Source: HOT-345 sp963531535 (GTDB lineage: Bacteria > Patescibacteriota > Gracilibacteria > Absconditabacterales > Absconditicoccaceae). Taken from it: a stretch of DNA of 64,000 bases. This document shows positions 42,222 to 52,970 of the stretch, in pieces (position 1 is the first letter of the stretch; every line of letters begins with the position of its first letter). Position numbers and translations under genes: made by a program. Below the pieces are notes generated by a model, which was not told the DNA's origin, ran no database searches, and saw nothing but the letters and a program-made list of their open reading frames with translations. Where the stretch lies: assembly GCA_963531535.1 (NCBI GenBank), contig CAUSGX010000001.1, positions 62,001 through 126,000 on the forward strand, written 5' to 3'.

Positions 42222-42872
42222 ATGCTAAACGGAAAAATTCTCAGCAAAAAAATGCTAAACGATCATATCGTAGAACTAAAAATACAAACTTCGAAGATGG
42301 AACTTCAACCCTGAGCACGAGTTTTTATCCACTACCCTGCCAACGAAGGAACAATTAAAAGAGCCTACTCTGTGGCAAATCTAGAAACCGAGACCGAAGT
42401 GAGCATTTTAACTTTTTTGATCAAGCTCGTTGAAAACGGGAAGGGATCAGAAATTCTAAAACAGCTCCCAGAAGCCTCAGAACTCCCAATCGAAGAAGGG
42501 AAAGGACACTTTCTCCTCAAAGATACTACAAATCCTAAAGTATTCCTCTCAACAGGAAGCGGACTAGCACCTTGCTATCGTATGGCAAAAGAGGATAAAA
42601 GCTGATCCCAAAAACGATTTTTCTTTTCAGTTTCCTATGCTAAAGATCTTTTTTATGTGGAAGAAATCAAAAACCTCAACATTCCTGAAACACATATTAG
42701 TATTTCTAGAGAAGAGGTTGAGGGATTTGAATATGGAAGAATCAATATTGATCATATTGATTTCCCAGCAGAAACAGAGTTTTATATCTGCTGAGTACCA
42801 CTTATGGTCAAGGAATTCCTCACAAACTTAAGAGCAAGAGGATATAAAAATATCTTTGTAGAAGCGTATTAG
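42222..42872 (+). CDS. Ferredoxin-NADP reductase-like flavoprotein
   Basis: A 216-residue protein of the FNR superfamily. KRAYSVAN is the FAD-binding RxYS motif, STGSGLAPCYRM is the NAD(P)-binding GxGxxP-type segment, and EFYICGVPLMVKEFL is the C-terminal CG-P-M motif. It is somewhat short and lacks an FeS domain. It would pass electrons between NAD(P)H and an unknown partner. TGA gives QPGARVF, where Gly is expected, and ICGVP. Start 42222; a second ATG 30 bases on is possible. Its stop overlaps the convergent CobW gene by four bases. Confidence 0.85.
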
Positions 42873-44542
42873 TGCATAGCCTGATAATTCTGCCATTTTG
42901 CAACTTTCCCATCAATCTGAAAATACTCATTTTGAAGCCACTGAGTCATAAATTGCTCATCTTGACTCAGTTTTTTAATTGCTTCATTTTCCTTAATAAA
43001 ATCAACCAAAGACTGCTCAGCTTTTACCTGATTTTCATCAAAAAGATCAATTCAAAAGTCTGACTTGAGATGCTCATTCAAAAAATCTAATCTTTTGTGG
43101 CAAATATCCGTTTTTCTCTCACAATGCCTCTTGAGTTCTCAAATAGTTTCTACCTTTTTTTCAGGATTATTTGCATATGCAAGCCTCTTATAGCCAATCC
43201 AAATCAATGGATTATCAAACTTCATATCATCTCAAAGCTTATCCAAAGCAATATCAAGCTGCTGAATCTCTTGAGCCAATTTAGAATCCTGGTTTTTAGC
43301 ATATTCTGCCTCTAAAGCTAGTTTTTCATTATACATATTCATATAGTCCTTATATTGATTCAAAAGAACAGAAACCGCTGCAGAAACCTCTATTGGAGAG
43401 TAAATTTTCTTTTCTGGCACATAAGAAAGTTTTTCAGAAGAAGTTGAACCCGAAGAAATCATAGCTATCAATTCTGGAGATAAAGAATGTTGAGTAATAA
43501 CATTAAGATGAGGCTGAAGTGTCGTCATATTTCAGATTTCTAACTCACCTCCTCTCACATAATCAAATTCAAAAGCCTGAGATCAATATTTAATAACTCA
43601 CTTTACACGAAGCGCATCTTGCCCAAGCTGATCAATAAGATCCTTCAACTGGTCAAGCGAAGTCTCTTCAGACAAGGCAATACTCTTTGTAAAAAATTTT
43701 GAATGCTCATGATGATGGTGATGATTGTGTTCATGATCGTGGTTATGTTGGTGCTCATGGTCATGATCATGCTCGTGATCATGTTTGTGATCGTGTTCAT
43801 GTTCGTGCTCATGGTCATGATCGTGATCGCACTCAGCATGACTATGCTGAGAATGATTTCTCATAAGATTTACAATAGCTCCATACGAACTATCATCCTT
43901 CATAAGATCCTCACTATTGGTTGTATAAGGCACTTCAATAACCGGCTGATGAGGATATTTCTGAGATAACTGAGATCTTAACTCTTGATTCTTTTCTTTA
44001 TCAGTAGGAAGATGCGTAAGCGCAATAACATTCGCCAAAGAAAGCTGTGTAGAAGCAATCTGTTCTTCAGCTTTCGACATAGTTGGAAAAGATTGAGCAT
44101 TCACCAAGGTAATTACTCTTCCCTGCATTCCTAACTCCTCAATAACTCTCTTGATAGCTTTCCCATCAGCGATTCCAGAAGGTTCAATCAGAATTTTTTC
44201 ATTACTACCTTTCAATTCCTCCAAAGCACTTTTCAATCAGCTTAAATCCTGACAACAAATACATCAGTCTGTCAAAGCAACAGGAGAAAAATCTTTCAAT
44301 CTCTCAGCATCAATATTGTATTTTCCAATATCATTTACGATGACTTTAAATTGCTCTCACTGATTTGCCAAATATCCTGCCAAATCCTTGAGCAAAGTCG
44401 TTTTACCAGCTCCAAGAAATCATAAAATCAAAAAAACCTCACTTCCTGTGTTCTCTGAATTTTCAGAAATTTTATTTACAATATTGTTTTGTTTTTCCTG
44501 TTCATGCAAAGGTAAATGCGCATTAAGTTTCACTTCTGACAT
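42869..44542 (-). CDS. CobW/ZNG-family GTPase with His/Asp-rich metal-binding region
   Basis: A 557-residue protein. The G3E GTPase core has LGFLGAGKTTLLKDL (P-loop, first G = TGA), VIVNDIGKYNID, DGCICC (metal-binding CxCC, G = TGA) and ILIEPSGIAD. A run of some 50 residues at about 235-285 is almost only His, Asp and Glu (HDHEHEHEHDHKHDHEHD), a metal-storing or delivery region. The C-terminal half is helical and unusual for the family, roughly doubling its length. CobW-type GTPases insert Zn, Co or Ni into client proteins. It follows the nicotianamine synthase-like gene by 5 bases. Confidence 0.9.
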
Positions 44543-44547
44543 AATAA

Positions 44548-45342
44548 TTATACATGAGAATATAAAAGTATCGAATTCAAAATATGATTTTGAGGATCAA
44601 CGAGCAATTCAGGTTTCAAATATTTTTCTAGTAGCTTCTCATCAACTTTTTTATAAAGAAGCTGCCTCATTCCTCTCACCGTTCTAACTAAACAATTCTT
44701 GAATTTTATATTTTTGACAAGATGAGTAACCAACTCTTCTGTATCCCCAGAAGTAAAGAGCAAAGAAGCCAGAATGACAGCATCATAATCCAAATTATCT
44801 TCAAAATATGCCAAGAAGTCTGTCTTCTTAATCGTAATTTTATCTTCTAGCCCCAAAGCCTGAACCAATCCACGAGAAAGTTCAACAGCCTCCTCATCTC
44901 TTTCTATCAAAACAGAACAAACTCACCAGTTCTGGGCAAGGATAATCGCAGTCAAGGGCAACGCTCAGCTTCACACGAACAAAAGCTTCCCAACCCCAGC
45001 ATTTTGACTAGCAAGCAATGCGTATTCCAAACGGGTTAAATCCTGATAGTTATCATAATAGATAAAACTTCTGAGCATTTCCTCTGGAGAGTGAGAAAAT
45101 TGGATCTTCTTTGACCAAAACTTCTCCATCTCTCCTTCCGCAACCGCACATACCTGCTGTAAATCTTTCACTTCATCTGAAACGAAAATCGAATCAAAAT
45201 CTAACTCATAATCTATTTTATCTCTAGCAAACTCACATAGCTCTGAAAAAAAGGCATTTACCTCCTCTGATGGTTCATAGCTAGCCAATTTCTTAGCGCG
45301 AGAACACAAAGAAAAAATCTGATTTTCTTTCAATTTTTCCAT
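44548..45342 (-). CDS. Nicotianamine synthase-like protein
   Basis: A 264-residue protein. KLLFVGSGALPLTAIILAQ (both G of GSG region, one as TGA) is the SAM-binding segment typical of nicotianamine synthases, followed by VLIERDEEAVELSRGLVQAL and YDAVILASLLF. The N-terminal half is helical. These enzymes join aminocarboxypropyl groups from SAM, with themselves or with an amino acid, to make metal chelators (nicotianamine, staphylopine-type). Placed between a zinc-ribbon/HTH gene and a His-rich CobW GTPase, it points to metal uptake or buffering. ATG was chosen over a GTG 9 bases upstream. Confidence 0.75.
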
Positions 45343-45370
45343 AAAATACACGATATGAATAAGTTAAAGA

Positions 45371-45649
45371 TTATTTTTCCCCGCAAGAACAATGCTCCTG
45401 ATGCTCTTTCTTCCATTTAATCAGCGTCCTTGTTGAGATACCATACTTTTTTACGACTTCTTGTGCAGTATCCTGCTGGTGACAGTAAGAGTCAATTACC
45501 GATTGCTTAAACTCAGGCGCATATGTCCCCCTCACTCCATCTACCGTAAAACTCGAATGACAGCTTCAACAATACAGTCTCTGAGAGTGGTTTCTCCCAT
45601 GTCAGTTTTTTTTCACCTCAGGACTTTGACACCTAATACACTTCTCCAT
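45371..45649 (-). CDS. Zinc-ribbon plus helix-turn-helix protein (InsA-like), possible regulator
   Basis: A 92-residue protein. KCIRCQSPEVKKNGHGRNHS then QRLYCGSCHSSFTVDG forms a CxxC...CxxC zinc ribbon as in the IS1 InsA N-terminus. A small helix-turn-helix follows (SVIDSYCHQQDTAQEVVKKY-GISTRTLIKWKK), and the end is EHCSCGEK. It could be a domesticated transposase head. No InsB, catalytic domain or inverted repeats are nearby, and it opens the operon with the nicotianamine synthase-like and CobW genes, so a metal-sensing regulator is plausible. Confidence 0.65.
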
Positions 45650-45689
45650 CTGTATATCTTCAAAAAATAAAGATTTTACTTGTGGTGCT

Positions 45690-45717
45690 TTTATATCAAA
45701 ATAGAAGATAATGTCAA
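45690..45717 (-). promoter_or_regulatory. Promoter of the putative metal operon
   Basis: On the minus strand TTGACA, 16 bases, TATAAA, about 40 bases before the ATG at 45649. It is divergent from the promoter at 45742. Confidence 0.7.
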
Positions 45718-45741
45718 GAGAAGAAGAAAAGATTTTTTGTA

Positions 45742-45769
45742 TTGACTTCAAAAGTATAATACATATAGT
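45742..45769 (+). promoter_or_regulatory. Promoter of the L,D-transpeptidase gene
   Basis: TTGACT, 16 bases, TATAGT, 41 bases before the ATG at 45811. The two divergent promoters are 24 bases apart, so one regulator could affect both. Confidence 0.65.
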
Positions 45770-45810
45770 ATATTTCCAAATTTTAATTTACATATAAATA
45801 TATAGAAGCT

Positions 45811-46680
45811 ATGCAATGACTAAGAAAAGGACTTCTAGTCTGAGCCTTAGGAATATCCCTATCGACAGGAAACGATCAGAATTCTCAATACCTTATCCAA
45901 AAAAAGCAAGAACTCATAGAAACGTTAGAGCAAACCACTACCTCTCCTAGCAACTGAGAAACTCACAAAGAATCACTTGAAGAAGAATCTCTTAAAGCAA
46001 TTCACACTGATACTATCGCAAATCTCAACTCGACGCCCTTCGCGACAAGTGGAAGGACAAGGATGATTAGTCCAACACTAGGGAATATTCTCGGCTATGG
46101 ACAAGCTGAAACAATAATGAGAGAACAGAATTTTTATCCTAGTCCGCTAGAATTCCAAGCAACCCAGAGATATGACCTTTACGAAACACTTTCCTATCCA
46201 CTGATTTATCCCGAGTTAAAGGAAAATTTTCCCACTTCTCGAGAAGATTTCATCAATAAGCCAGAATTTGAAAAGTATAAAAATGAAAAGGCTGATCATA
46301 TGCTCGTTGTCACAAAGGTTTGAGAAGGGAAAAATGCTCTTGTCTACTATGAAAATGGAATTTTAAAAATGGCAACTCATGTCTCTATTTGACTTCCCTA
46401 TCGCAAAACTATTACAGGAGCTTATAATCTCAGCCATGATATGATCTTCCGTAGATCACGTAAATTTGACAATGCAGCCATGCCTTACGCACTACATATT
46501 ACCGGAGGATTCTTTCTCCACCAGTGATGGAGCGACGGACAACCAAGATCGCATTGATGCATCAGAGTTCCCGGGCTTTACCAAAAACGGCTCTATGAAC
46601 ATCTTCCAAAACAAAAAAAAGCAGATGAAAATTCAGATTTTCAACCCGCTCGTATTATCCTCGACCACCTTTATGATTAG
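45811..46680 (+). CDS. L,D-transpeptidase (YkuD domain), exported
   Basis: A 289-residue protein. Short signal-like start MQGLRKGLLVGALGISLSTG, a charged linker, then the YkuD catalytic end: ADHMLVVTKVGEGKNALVYY, THVSIGLPYRKTITGAYNLS, MPYALHITGGFFLHQG and SHGCIRVPGLYQKRLYEHL with the catalytic Cys; the G in SHGC is a TGA. It would make 3-3 cross-links in peptidoglycan or anchor proteins. The product is continuous only under code 25. It ends at a four-base overlap with the next, convergent gene. Confidence 0.9.
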
Positions 46681-47141
46681 AGACAAGAACCTCCTGTCGT
46701 CTTCATCAACATCTGATGAATACTCATTCTCGTAGCTGAAGCATTACAAAATTCATCAATACTCAGCACAAGAATTCATTTAATTCCCTGCACAAGAGTC
46801 AGCAATTCATATTTGTGGTTGCTGATTTTTTGTAAGTAAGCTTTTTCCGTTTGTTTACTCATTGATTTCTCAGGGAGAAAAAAATAATACAAATCTGAAA
46901 GTAACTCTTTTGTCGGCTTCTTCTCATCTCACGGACAAAGCTTGCGGATCTTCTCCGTATTTTGAGTATTGAGAAAAACTAGATATTCACGAAAAGACCT
47001 CAGATTTTTTTCTATATTTCTAAGCTTATATCGGTGAAGGTATTTAAGCGAAGAAATAGCTTCTTCTTTAATATATCAGGCGATCAAAAGCTGATTTATC
47101 TCCAGCATTAAACGATCGAGTAGTTCCTCTGTCTTAGTCAT
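46677..47141 (-). CDS. Helical protein of unknown function
   Basis: A 154-residue protein starting MTKTEELLDRLMLEINQLLI; almost entirely helical, basic in the middle (LKYLHRYKLRNIEKNLRSFR), with KLCPGDEKKPTKELLSDLYY. No membrane segment and no known domain. TGA occurs three times. It follows the FtsE-like gene by 55 bases and is probably in the same transcript. It sits where ftsX would be expected but is soluble, so it is not FtsX. Confidence 0.6.
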
Positions 47142-47196
47142 CGTTTTAGGTCCAAAAAATAGGTATAAAAATCAAAATAACAACAAGAAATTTACC

Positions 47197-47874
47197 TTAA
47201 AGCTGAATCATTCTAAGCTGAACATTCAACTTAAGATACTGAAGCAAAGCCTCATCATGAGTCACCAAAACAATCGTATTTCCAATCTGATTTGCCTTTA
47301 TCAAAATATCAGCCATCTGGAAGGTACTTTCTGAGTCAAGATTTCCTGTAGGCTCATCAGCAATGATAAAATCTGGAGAGTGAATAATCGCCCTAGCCAT
47401 CGCAACTTTCTGTTTTTCTCATCAACTAAGCTTTTTGATATCCTTGGTTTCAATAGTAGAAAGATCCAAAAGATCTTTAACTGCATCATACTTCTTTTTG
47501 ATAACGGCAAGAGGAGTCTCCTCAAGAAGCAAAGGATAAATAATATTTTCCTGAGGAGAAAGACTCTGAATCAATTGATAATCCTGAAAAATAATTCAGA
47601 TTTTTCTTCTATACCTCTGAATCTCACTTTCCCCAAGCACAGCTAGATCCTCCATTTTATAAAAAACGGTATTCTTATGAGGTCTAATCTGACCAATAAG
47701 AAATTTCACAAGCGTAGATTTTCCACTTCCAGATTTCCCGGTAACAACCACAAAATCGCCCTTATGAAGCTGAAGATTAAATTTCTTAAAAAGTTGTCTT
47801 TTACTCTCTGGATAGCCCCAGGAGAGATCCTTGATCATAATAAGAGGGATTTTTGTTTTATCTACTACTTGCAT
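47197..47874 (-). CDS. FtsE/LolD-type ABC transporter ATP-binding protein
   Basis: A 225-residue ATPase. Walker A is VTGKSGSGKSTLVKFL, the Q-loop is IGIIFQDYQLI, the signature is KKLSGGEKQKVAMARA with both G codons TGA (47419-47424), Walker B is FIIADEPTGNLD, and the H-loop is LVTHDEALL. This MacB/LolD/FtsE subclass drives a partner permease with an extracytoplasmic domain. No permease is adjacent; the next gene encodes a soluble helical protein. The start MQVVDKT was chosen over longer non-ATG options. Confidence 0.88.
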
Positions 47875-48124
47875 AGGTCTTATAGTTAAGGCTAAATTTC
47901 TTACTCTAAGTATAATAGAAATAAAAGAAAAAAACAAAAAAATCTGACACTAGATTTTCTATTATCCTTGACAAGTAATTGATAAGATTTACTGTTATAT
48001 CTCTAGCAACGATTTCCTAGATATAAAAGAGAATATCAAGGTCCTCAATACCGAAAAAACTATTCCATATAAAAATATACTTACAACCATACACAAATTG
48101 TACCACAATCAAATCAAAAACAAA

Positions 48125-48158
48125 AAAAGAAAAGAAATCTGAATTCTTTTCTCCTTTT
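48125..48158 (-). terminator. Terminator of nrdR and upstream operon
   Basis: On the minus strand AGAAAAGAA pairs with TTCTTTTCT around TTCAGA, followed by seven Ts. An AAATCTGA word (48136) is part of it. Confidence 0.7.
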
Positions 48159-48170
48159 TCTAAAAATTTT

Positions 48171-48605
48171 CTACTCAATAAACTGTTTAAAATCCTCAAA
48201 ACTATTAAACGACTGATACACAGAAGCAAATCTAACATATACCACAGGATCAATCTCCCTCAAAGAAGCAAGGATATCTTCTCAAATCTTAGTACTTAAG
48301 ACCTCAGATCCCTCAGACTGCCGCTTCACTTCCAAATTACTAATCAAAGCATCAATCACATCTGGTTGAACCGATCTCTTTGCAAATGCGAGCATTACTG
48401 CTTTTTTGAGCTTGGCTCTATCATACATTTCCTTTGTTCAGTCTTTTTTGATCACAACAAGTTCCACATTTCCAATCCTCTCAAAGGTCGTATATCTATG
48501 CCCACACCTTTCACATTCCCTTCTCCTTCTAATCACCCCTCCTTCCTCAATCATTCTAGAATCAACTACTTTCGAATCCATATTACTACATTTCGGACAT
48601 TTCAT
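48171..48605 (-). CDS. nrdR: Transcriptional repressor NrdR
   Basis: A 144-residue repressor of ribonucleotide reductase genes. N-terminal zinc ribbon (MKCPKCSNMDSKVVDSR with RRRRECERCGHRYTTFERIG) and an ATP-cone domain (VVIKKDGTKEMYDRAKLKKA). The G in KDGT and in KIGEDI are TGA. Standard length. It lies 11 bases after the exonuclease gene and ends the operon. No nrd genes or NrdR boxes are visible in this window. Confidence 0.95.
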
Positions 48606-48616
48606 ATTCAAATACC

Positions 48617-49645
48617 TTACAGACTAAAAATCGACTGATTTTGCAACGAATGTTCCTGCATAGATTCTTGTACTCACTTATGATTTGACTTTTGTACAAA
48701 TTCCTCCAAGCTATATTCAAATACCTCCCCTTCTATAGCGATCTTCTTATAATGAAGGAAATAGAGCATCACCATTGCAGTCATTCTCACATCGTTTTTA
48801 CAATATTTTTGCAATTCTTCAAGACTTTTTTTATTTTTTTGAGGATCCTTTTGATACTCATTCCGAAGCACCTCAGCCTTAGTTCCTGATTCCAATGTCT
48901 TTTCCAATCCAATCAACGCCTCAGAAAGTTTATTAAGTCAGATCCTTTTTTTGGTTAGATTTTGGAAAAATACATATAAATCGATACTTTTATTGTTCAA
49001 AATCTCAATCTCCTTCTCACCATATCCAGCATTCCAAAGAGAAACCGGATTATCAAACCAAATCTGATTAAATCCTACAATATACCCATCAAAAGCAAGC
49101 ATCTTATCTACAAAGTCCTTCAAATCCTCGATCATCACACATTCATACTTCATATTCGTATCCCCCTCTGCAACCGGCTCTGGACTCGCAGCATACGCAA
49201 TAATAAACTTAGCAGATCTAATATCATCAGCAACAGTGGTTTCAATATCGTAAACCAAATAAGGCTTCCCTAAAATCTGATCATATTTTCCAGTTTTAAA
49301 CTCATCTCCCAAAATTTGCTCAATCGTCTTTTGTCAGACTTGTCTCTCTTTTTTTGCAATAAACCTCATAAGCAGAGTCTGCAATTCTGATTTTTTATCA
49401 AAGGGCAACACGACCTCAATCTTATCTACCTCATCAATCAAAGTCAACACATTATCCCTCTTCGCCATATGAAAAATACAATCCGAACTCTTATAATAAT
49501 AAGCCTCATTTCACTGAGCAAAACAGACTTTATTAAAAAAATCATTTACCCCCTGACACCTCTCCTTTTTGATAATGGAGTAGAGATGAGGAATAAAATC
49601 ATTTTTGATACTCGTAAGTTCATTGAGAGAAAATCTCTTATGCAT
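48617..49645 (-). CDS. RNase H-like 3'-5' exonuclease (DEDD type)
   Basis: A 342-residue protein. The exonuclease motifs are PYLVYDIETTVAD (Exo I, D-x-E), YIVGFNQIWFDNPV (Exo II) and LQKYCKNDVRMTAMV (Exo III, final Asp), in the spacing of YprB/DnaQ-like proteins. The N-terminal 120 residues (MHKRFSLNELTSIKNDF) are helical and unassigned. I took the start at 49645 because the frame is open and protein-like there; a shorter ATG at 49468 would also keep the nuclease. It is followed by nrdR and preceded at 89 bases by ybaB. Confidence 0.75.
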
Positions 49646-49734
49646 ATAGATATTCCATTGAGAGTAAAAAAAATCCGCCTCAGACTAGAACTTCAAGATT
49701 CCCAGTCCAAAACGGACAACACCATATCAACCTC

Positions 49735-50118
49735 TTAGAGACCTGGAATCTGAGGGATTCCTGATCCGCTTCCTCCTCAGAGCATACCAGCTAAATTACT
49801 TGGATCAAAACCAAGGATATCTTTTGTCTTTTCAGCAGCAATCTCCTGAGCCTTATTTTGAGCTTTTTGAAATGCTTTCAAAACAAGATCCTCCAAAACC
49901 TCCTTTTTGCTGAGATCGAGCAAGCTTGTATCATTGATTTTAAAATCTTTCAACTTCATCTCTCAAGTCATATCTACAAGAACAGAAGCCGCTTTTTCTC
50001 AATTTTCATCAGTATATTCCCCTTCCTTTGCTCTAATCACAAGATTTTTAAGAGCTTTTTGAAGTTCTCTATACTTATCATACATTTTTTTCAATTCTCA
50101 CATTTTTCCTAAATCCAT
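49735..50118 (-). CDS. ybaB: YbaB/EbfC nucleoid-associated protein
   Basis: A 127-residue protein. MDLGKMGELKKMYDKYRELQ, then GEYTDENGEKAASVLVDMTG, then DLSKKEVLEDLVLKAFQKAQ and a glycine-rich tail (LGGGSGSGIPQIPG). This matches YbaB-type DNA-binding proteins, with normal length. TGA is frequent, including codon 7 and the first G of GGG. In many genomes ybaB sits with recR and dnaX; here it lies between mscL and the exonuclease. Confidence 0.88.
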
Positions 50119-50188
50119 TTGTTTTTCATACAAAGAATATAAAAAATCTGATTTCTCTTCTCTTTTTTTAGTTTAAGAACCAAGAAAA

Positions 50189-50557
50189 CTACTTTTTAAC
50201 CACACCAAAATACTTAATTACCAAGAATACCAAGAATGCTGTGATCAAGAAATCAATCAAGTTTGCTAGCACCTTTCCATACAAAATTCCTCTCCAAGAA
50301 AGTTCCTCAAGCTTATTTACCTTAAGTTTTTTGAAAAGAGGATTGAACAAAAGTGGAGTCACAAAATCCTCGATAATTCCCTTTACCAAATTACCAACCT
50401 TTGTCGCAACCAAAAGTCCAACAGCCATACCTACAACATTGTATTCAGCCAAGAAACTCATAAATTCAACTGCCATATTAGGTTCTACAGCTGGCTGTTC
50501 AACAGTTCCGCTAAGATTCTGCTGTTCTACAGCTCCAGAGACATTTTCTCCTGTCAT
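50189..50557 (-). CDS. mscL: Large-conductance mechanosensitive channel
   Basis: A 122-residue protein. An N-terminal polar extension of about 30 residues is not usual for the family. Helix 1 is FLAEYNVVGMAVGLLVATKV-GNLVKGIIEDFVTPLL, close to the MscL gate helix, and helix 2 is at about 93-115. It opens under membrane tension to release solutes. It has some 11 glycines and no TGA, unlike its neighbours. Start taken at the ATG following the intergenic gap. Confidence 0.88.
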   Translation of the reverse strand: MTGENVSGAVEQQNLSGTVEQPAVEPNMAVEFMSFLAEYNVVGMAVGLLVATKVGNLVKGIIEDFVTPLLFNPLFKKLKVNKLEELSWRGILYGKVLANLIDFLITAFLVFLVIKYFGVVKK

Positions 50558-50589
50558 TATTTAATAAATAATAGAATAAAACAAAGCGA

Positions 50590-51762
50590 TTATAAGGATA
50601 CCCTTTCCAAATACAAGTCAGGTTTCATTTTTTTCTCCAAAACTTTAGAAAACAACGCATCTTTCAAAAGTTTTTGTACCTTCTCCTGACTCCTTTCCAA
50701 AACTCTAATTGGATATAGAGATTGACAGGTTTGCTTTTCCTGACATTGCTGATTAAAAACATCTCAAAAAGCTGAATATCTTCCCTGAGCATCCACAAGA
50801 GATTTCAATTTTGAAGACTCCATCTGTAAATACATCGTAAGAAAACTCTCTGCTAAAGGACGATATTGACTCTCTAGATTAAGCACAAATCCATACATCC
50901 TGACAGGTGCCGCCTCATACCAATAAGGATATGCTATCTGCTTAAGCTGAGGGAAATTTCTCCCTTCTGAAAAAAATCAGAATCAAACACTCACTATTCA
51001 AGTATCAACCAAACAAAGAAGAGGAGAAGAAGAACAAATCTGATTTTTTCCAACTTTTCTCAAGAGTCCTAACGGTGCCTCCTGAGCAGCTCGATACATC
51101 TCTAGCCAGTTCTGAAAAGCACCATTATCATTATACACTACAAAATCCCTAATCATCTGAGCAAAGCTAAGGTTCTGATTTATAGTTCCAGTACCTTCAA
51201 AAAAAGGAAAGAAAAACACTGATCCTGTCTGAAGATTCACCTGCTGATAGAGCTCAGCCAGAGTATTTGCAGAACCAGGCTTTATAAATCAAACAAGCGG
51301 ATCAAAAGCATATGGAATAAAGCTTCCTGATCCTAAAACAACAGGACTTCATTGAACGAAATACTTATCTATTGCTTCAGAAAAACGCATAGTTCATCAA
51401 CTCAATCCCCCAACATCATCATAGGCCACCAGAAAAATATCTTTATCAGAAGCTACTAAATCCTCCATCTGCATAAGCTGAAACTGAACAGGAAGTCAGA
51501 CTTTTTTACTAAATTCTTCAACAAGCACTCAAAAATCAACATCTCAATATCTAGCATCTACTCAAATATGCAAAATTCAAGAAAAAATCTGACGCTGTTG
51601 TTGTTCTTGAGTATCTCCAGTTTCAGATAATAAAGAAAGGTTTCAAGACTGAGCTTCAGAAGTTACTGATTTTTTCGATTCAAACGGAACAAAAAATATA
51701 AAAATACAGCAAATCAAACCAAATCCCGCCAAAAAAATTGCTTGCTTTAACTGTCCAAACAT
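50590..51762 (-). CDS. Exported binding-protein-like protein
   Basis: A 390-residue protein. N-terminal signal anchor (KQAIFLAGFGLICCIFIFFV), then a two-lobe-like sequence: ILHIGVDARYGDVDFGVLVE, DIFLVAYDDVGGLSGGTMRF, VVLGSGSFIPYAFDPLVGF. These patterns resemble extracellular solute-binding proteins, without enough motif to name a subfamily. Two nearby cysteine sites (ICSSSPLLCLVD) may form a disulfide. TGA is frequent (about 15). It starts 5 bases after the pilus-like gene's stop and probably acts with it. Confidence 0.55.
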
Positions 51763-51767
51763 ACAAT

Positions 51768-52943
51768 TTAAAAAATAATCGTAAAACTTCCTAATGCAGA
51801 CTGTTGAAGTGTCGGTTTTTTTACCTGCATCCTAAGATTATAATCTCAAACCTGCCCTTCACCAACAATTGTATAATATCTATCTGCGAGTGGAGTATTG
51901 CTAGAAACCTTATACTCTAGAAACGGATAAATCCTCCTATTTTGACTTGCCAAAAGATTCACAAGCTCCAGTTGAAGCACTGAATCCTTACTCTCTGAAA
52001 ATACTTCAGTATAGGACTTTTTTGCCTTAATCTCCTGCTCTTTACTAGAGATAGCATTGATAAATGCCAACGGAGAAGAAGAATTAATAGAATCAAAAAG
52101 CTTTACATCACTTCCAAAGGTCAAGATCTTGTTTCCATTGATCTTTGAGGCTCTGATTAGGGTATCTAGCTGAGAATTAATCATTCCACGATTCACAATA
52201 TAGACAGACATTGGGATCAAAGTAAATGGAGAATTGTCTAGTCCATATAATCACTTAACAGTCCAGTTCACAATGGCCTTATCTCTCGCACCTGTATATC
52301 CAACAATAGTTCCACAATCTGCTTCCTCACACAATTGATATCACCTACTTCCAGCTCAATAAAGTCCTCCTCATTGACTAAATTCTCAAGATAATACAGG
52401 ATTAAGTCTGATTTCTACCTTCACATCATTTTTAGGAGTAAACTTAGTATGAGAATTCGGTATACTCTGATAATACTGAGCTGGTTGAACCGCATCAATC
52501 TTCCCTAACGGGATCAACTCTGTCGTATTATAAGTCAGAGCATTATAGTTATTTTGTTCCCCTGGCTTCACAAAAACCGGATCTACACTACCATCTCAAA
52601 CTTTAGGGATTGACTTTGTAGAAGAATTAACCGTCCAATTAAGAGTATCGTTCCCATTTCCATAAGTATAAAAATTCTGAAGTCTGTGATCACTCGTCTT
52701 TCAGGTTCCAACTGGAGTTTGATTCTGTTTTGAAGCCTTTCGTCCAGACTCTCCATCAAACCCAGGACCTGCATAGTTTGTTGCCAAAACTCCTCTCTCA
52801 ACAGCGGATAATGCTCCATAATAAGCAGTTGTATACTGTGCTACATTTCCGTAATTACGCACAAAAGGAAGAAACGAAGAAAAGAGCGCCAACATCAATG
52901 CAGACGCTATGATCATAATTACCATCACGATCATCAAAAGCAT
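51768..52943 (-). CDS. Pilus-like exported protein
   Basis: A 391-residue protein. It starts MLLMIVMVIMIIASALMLAL, a single N-terminal helix, with RGEEG just before the ATG in the same frame, so the true start may lie slightly upstream at a non-ATG codon. The helix is followed by YTTAYYGALSAVERGVLATN, a pilin-like stalk, and a long beta-rich part with LCEEADCGTIVGY. It resembles minor pilins such as that at 38679. A strong GAGGAAGG lies directly before the ATG. TGA occurs more than ten times. Confidence 0.55.
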
Positions 52944-52970
52944 TCCTTCCTCTCATCGACAAAATAAAAA

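Noticed and set aside
43690..43830. Simple-sequence repeat (CATGATCGTG-like) as a regulatory satellite
   Set aside because: It is the coding sequence of the His/Asp-rich region of the CobW GTPase, and the period is loose, as expected from CAT/GAT/GAA codons.
45371..45649. IS1-type insertion sequence
   Set aside because: Only an InsA-like zinc ribbon and HTH are present. I see no InsB-like catalytic domain, terminal inverted repeats or target duplication around it.
49469..49738. An 89-residue plus-strand gene
   Set aside because: It lies opposite the N-terminal part of the exonuclease gene, whose frame stays open to 49645 and reads as normal protein there.
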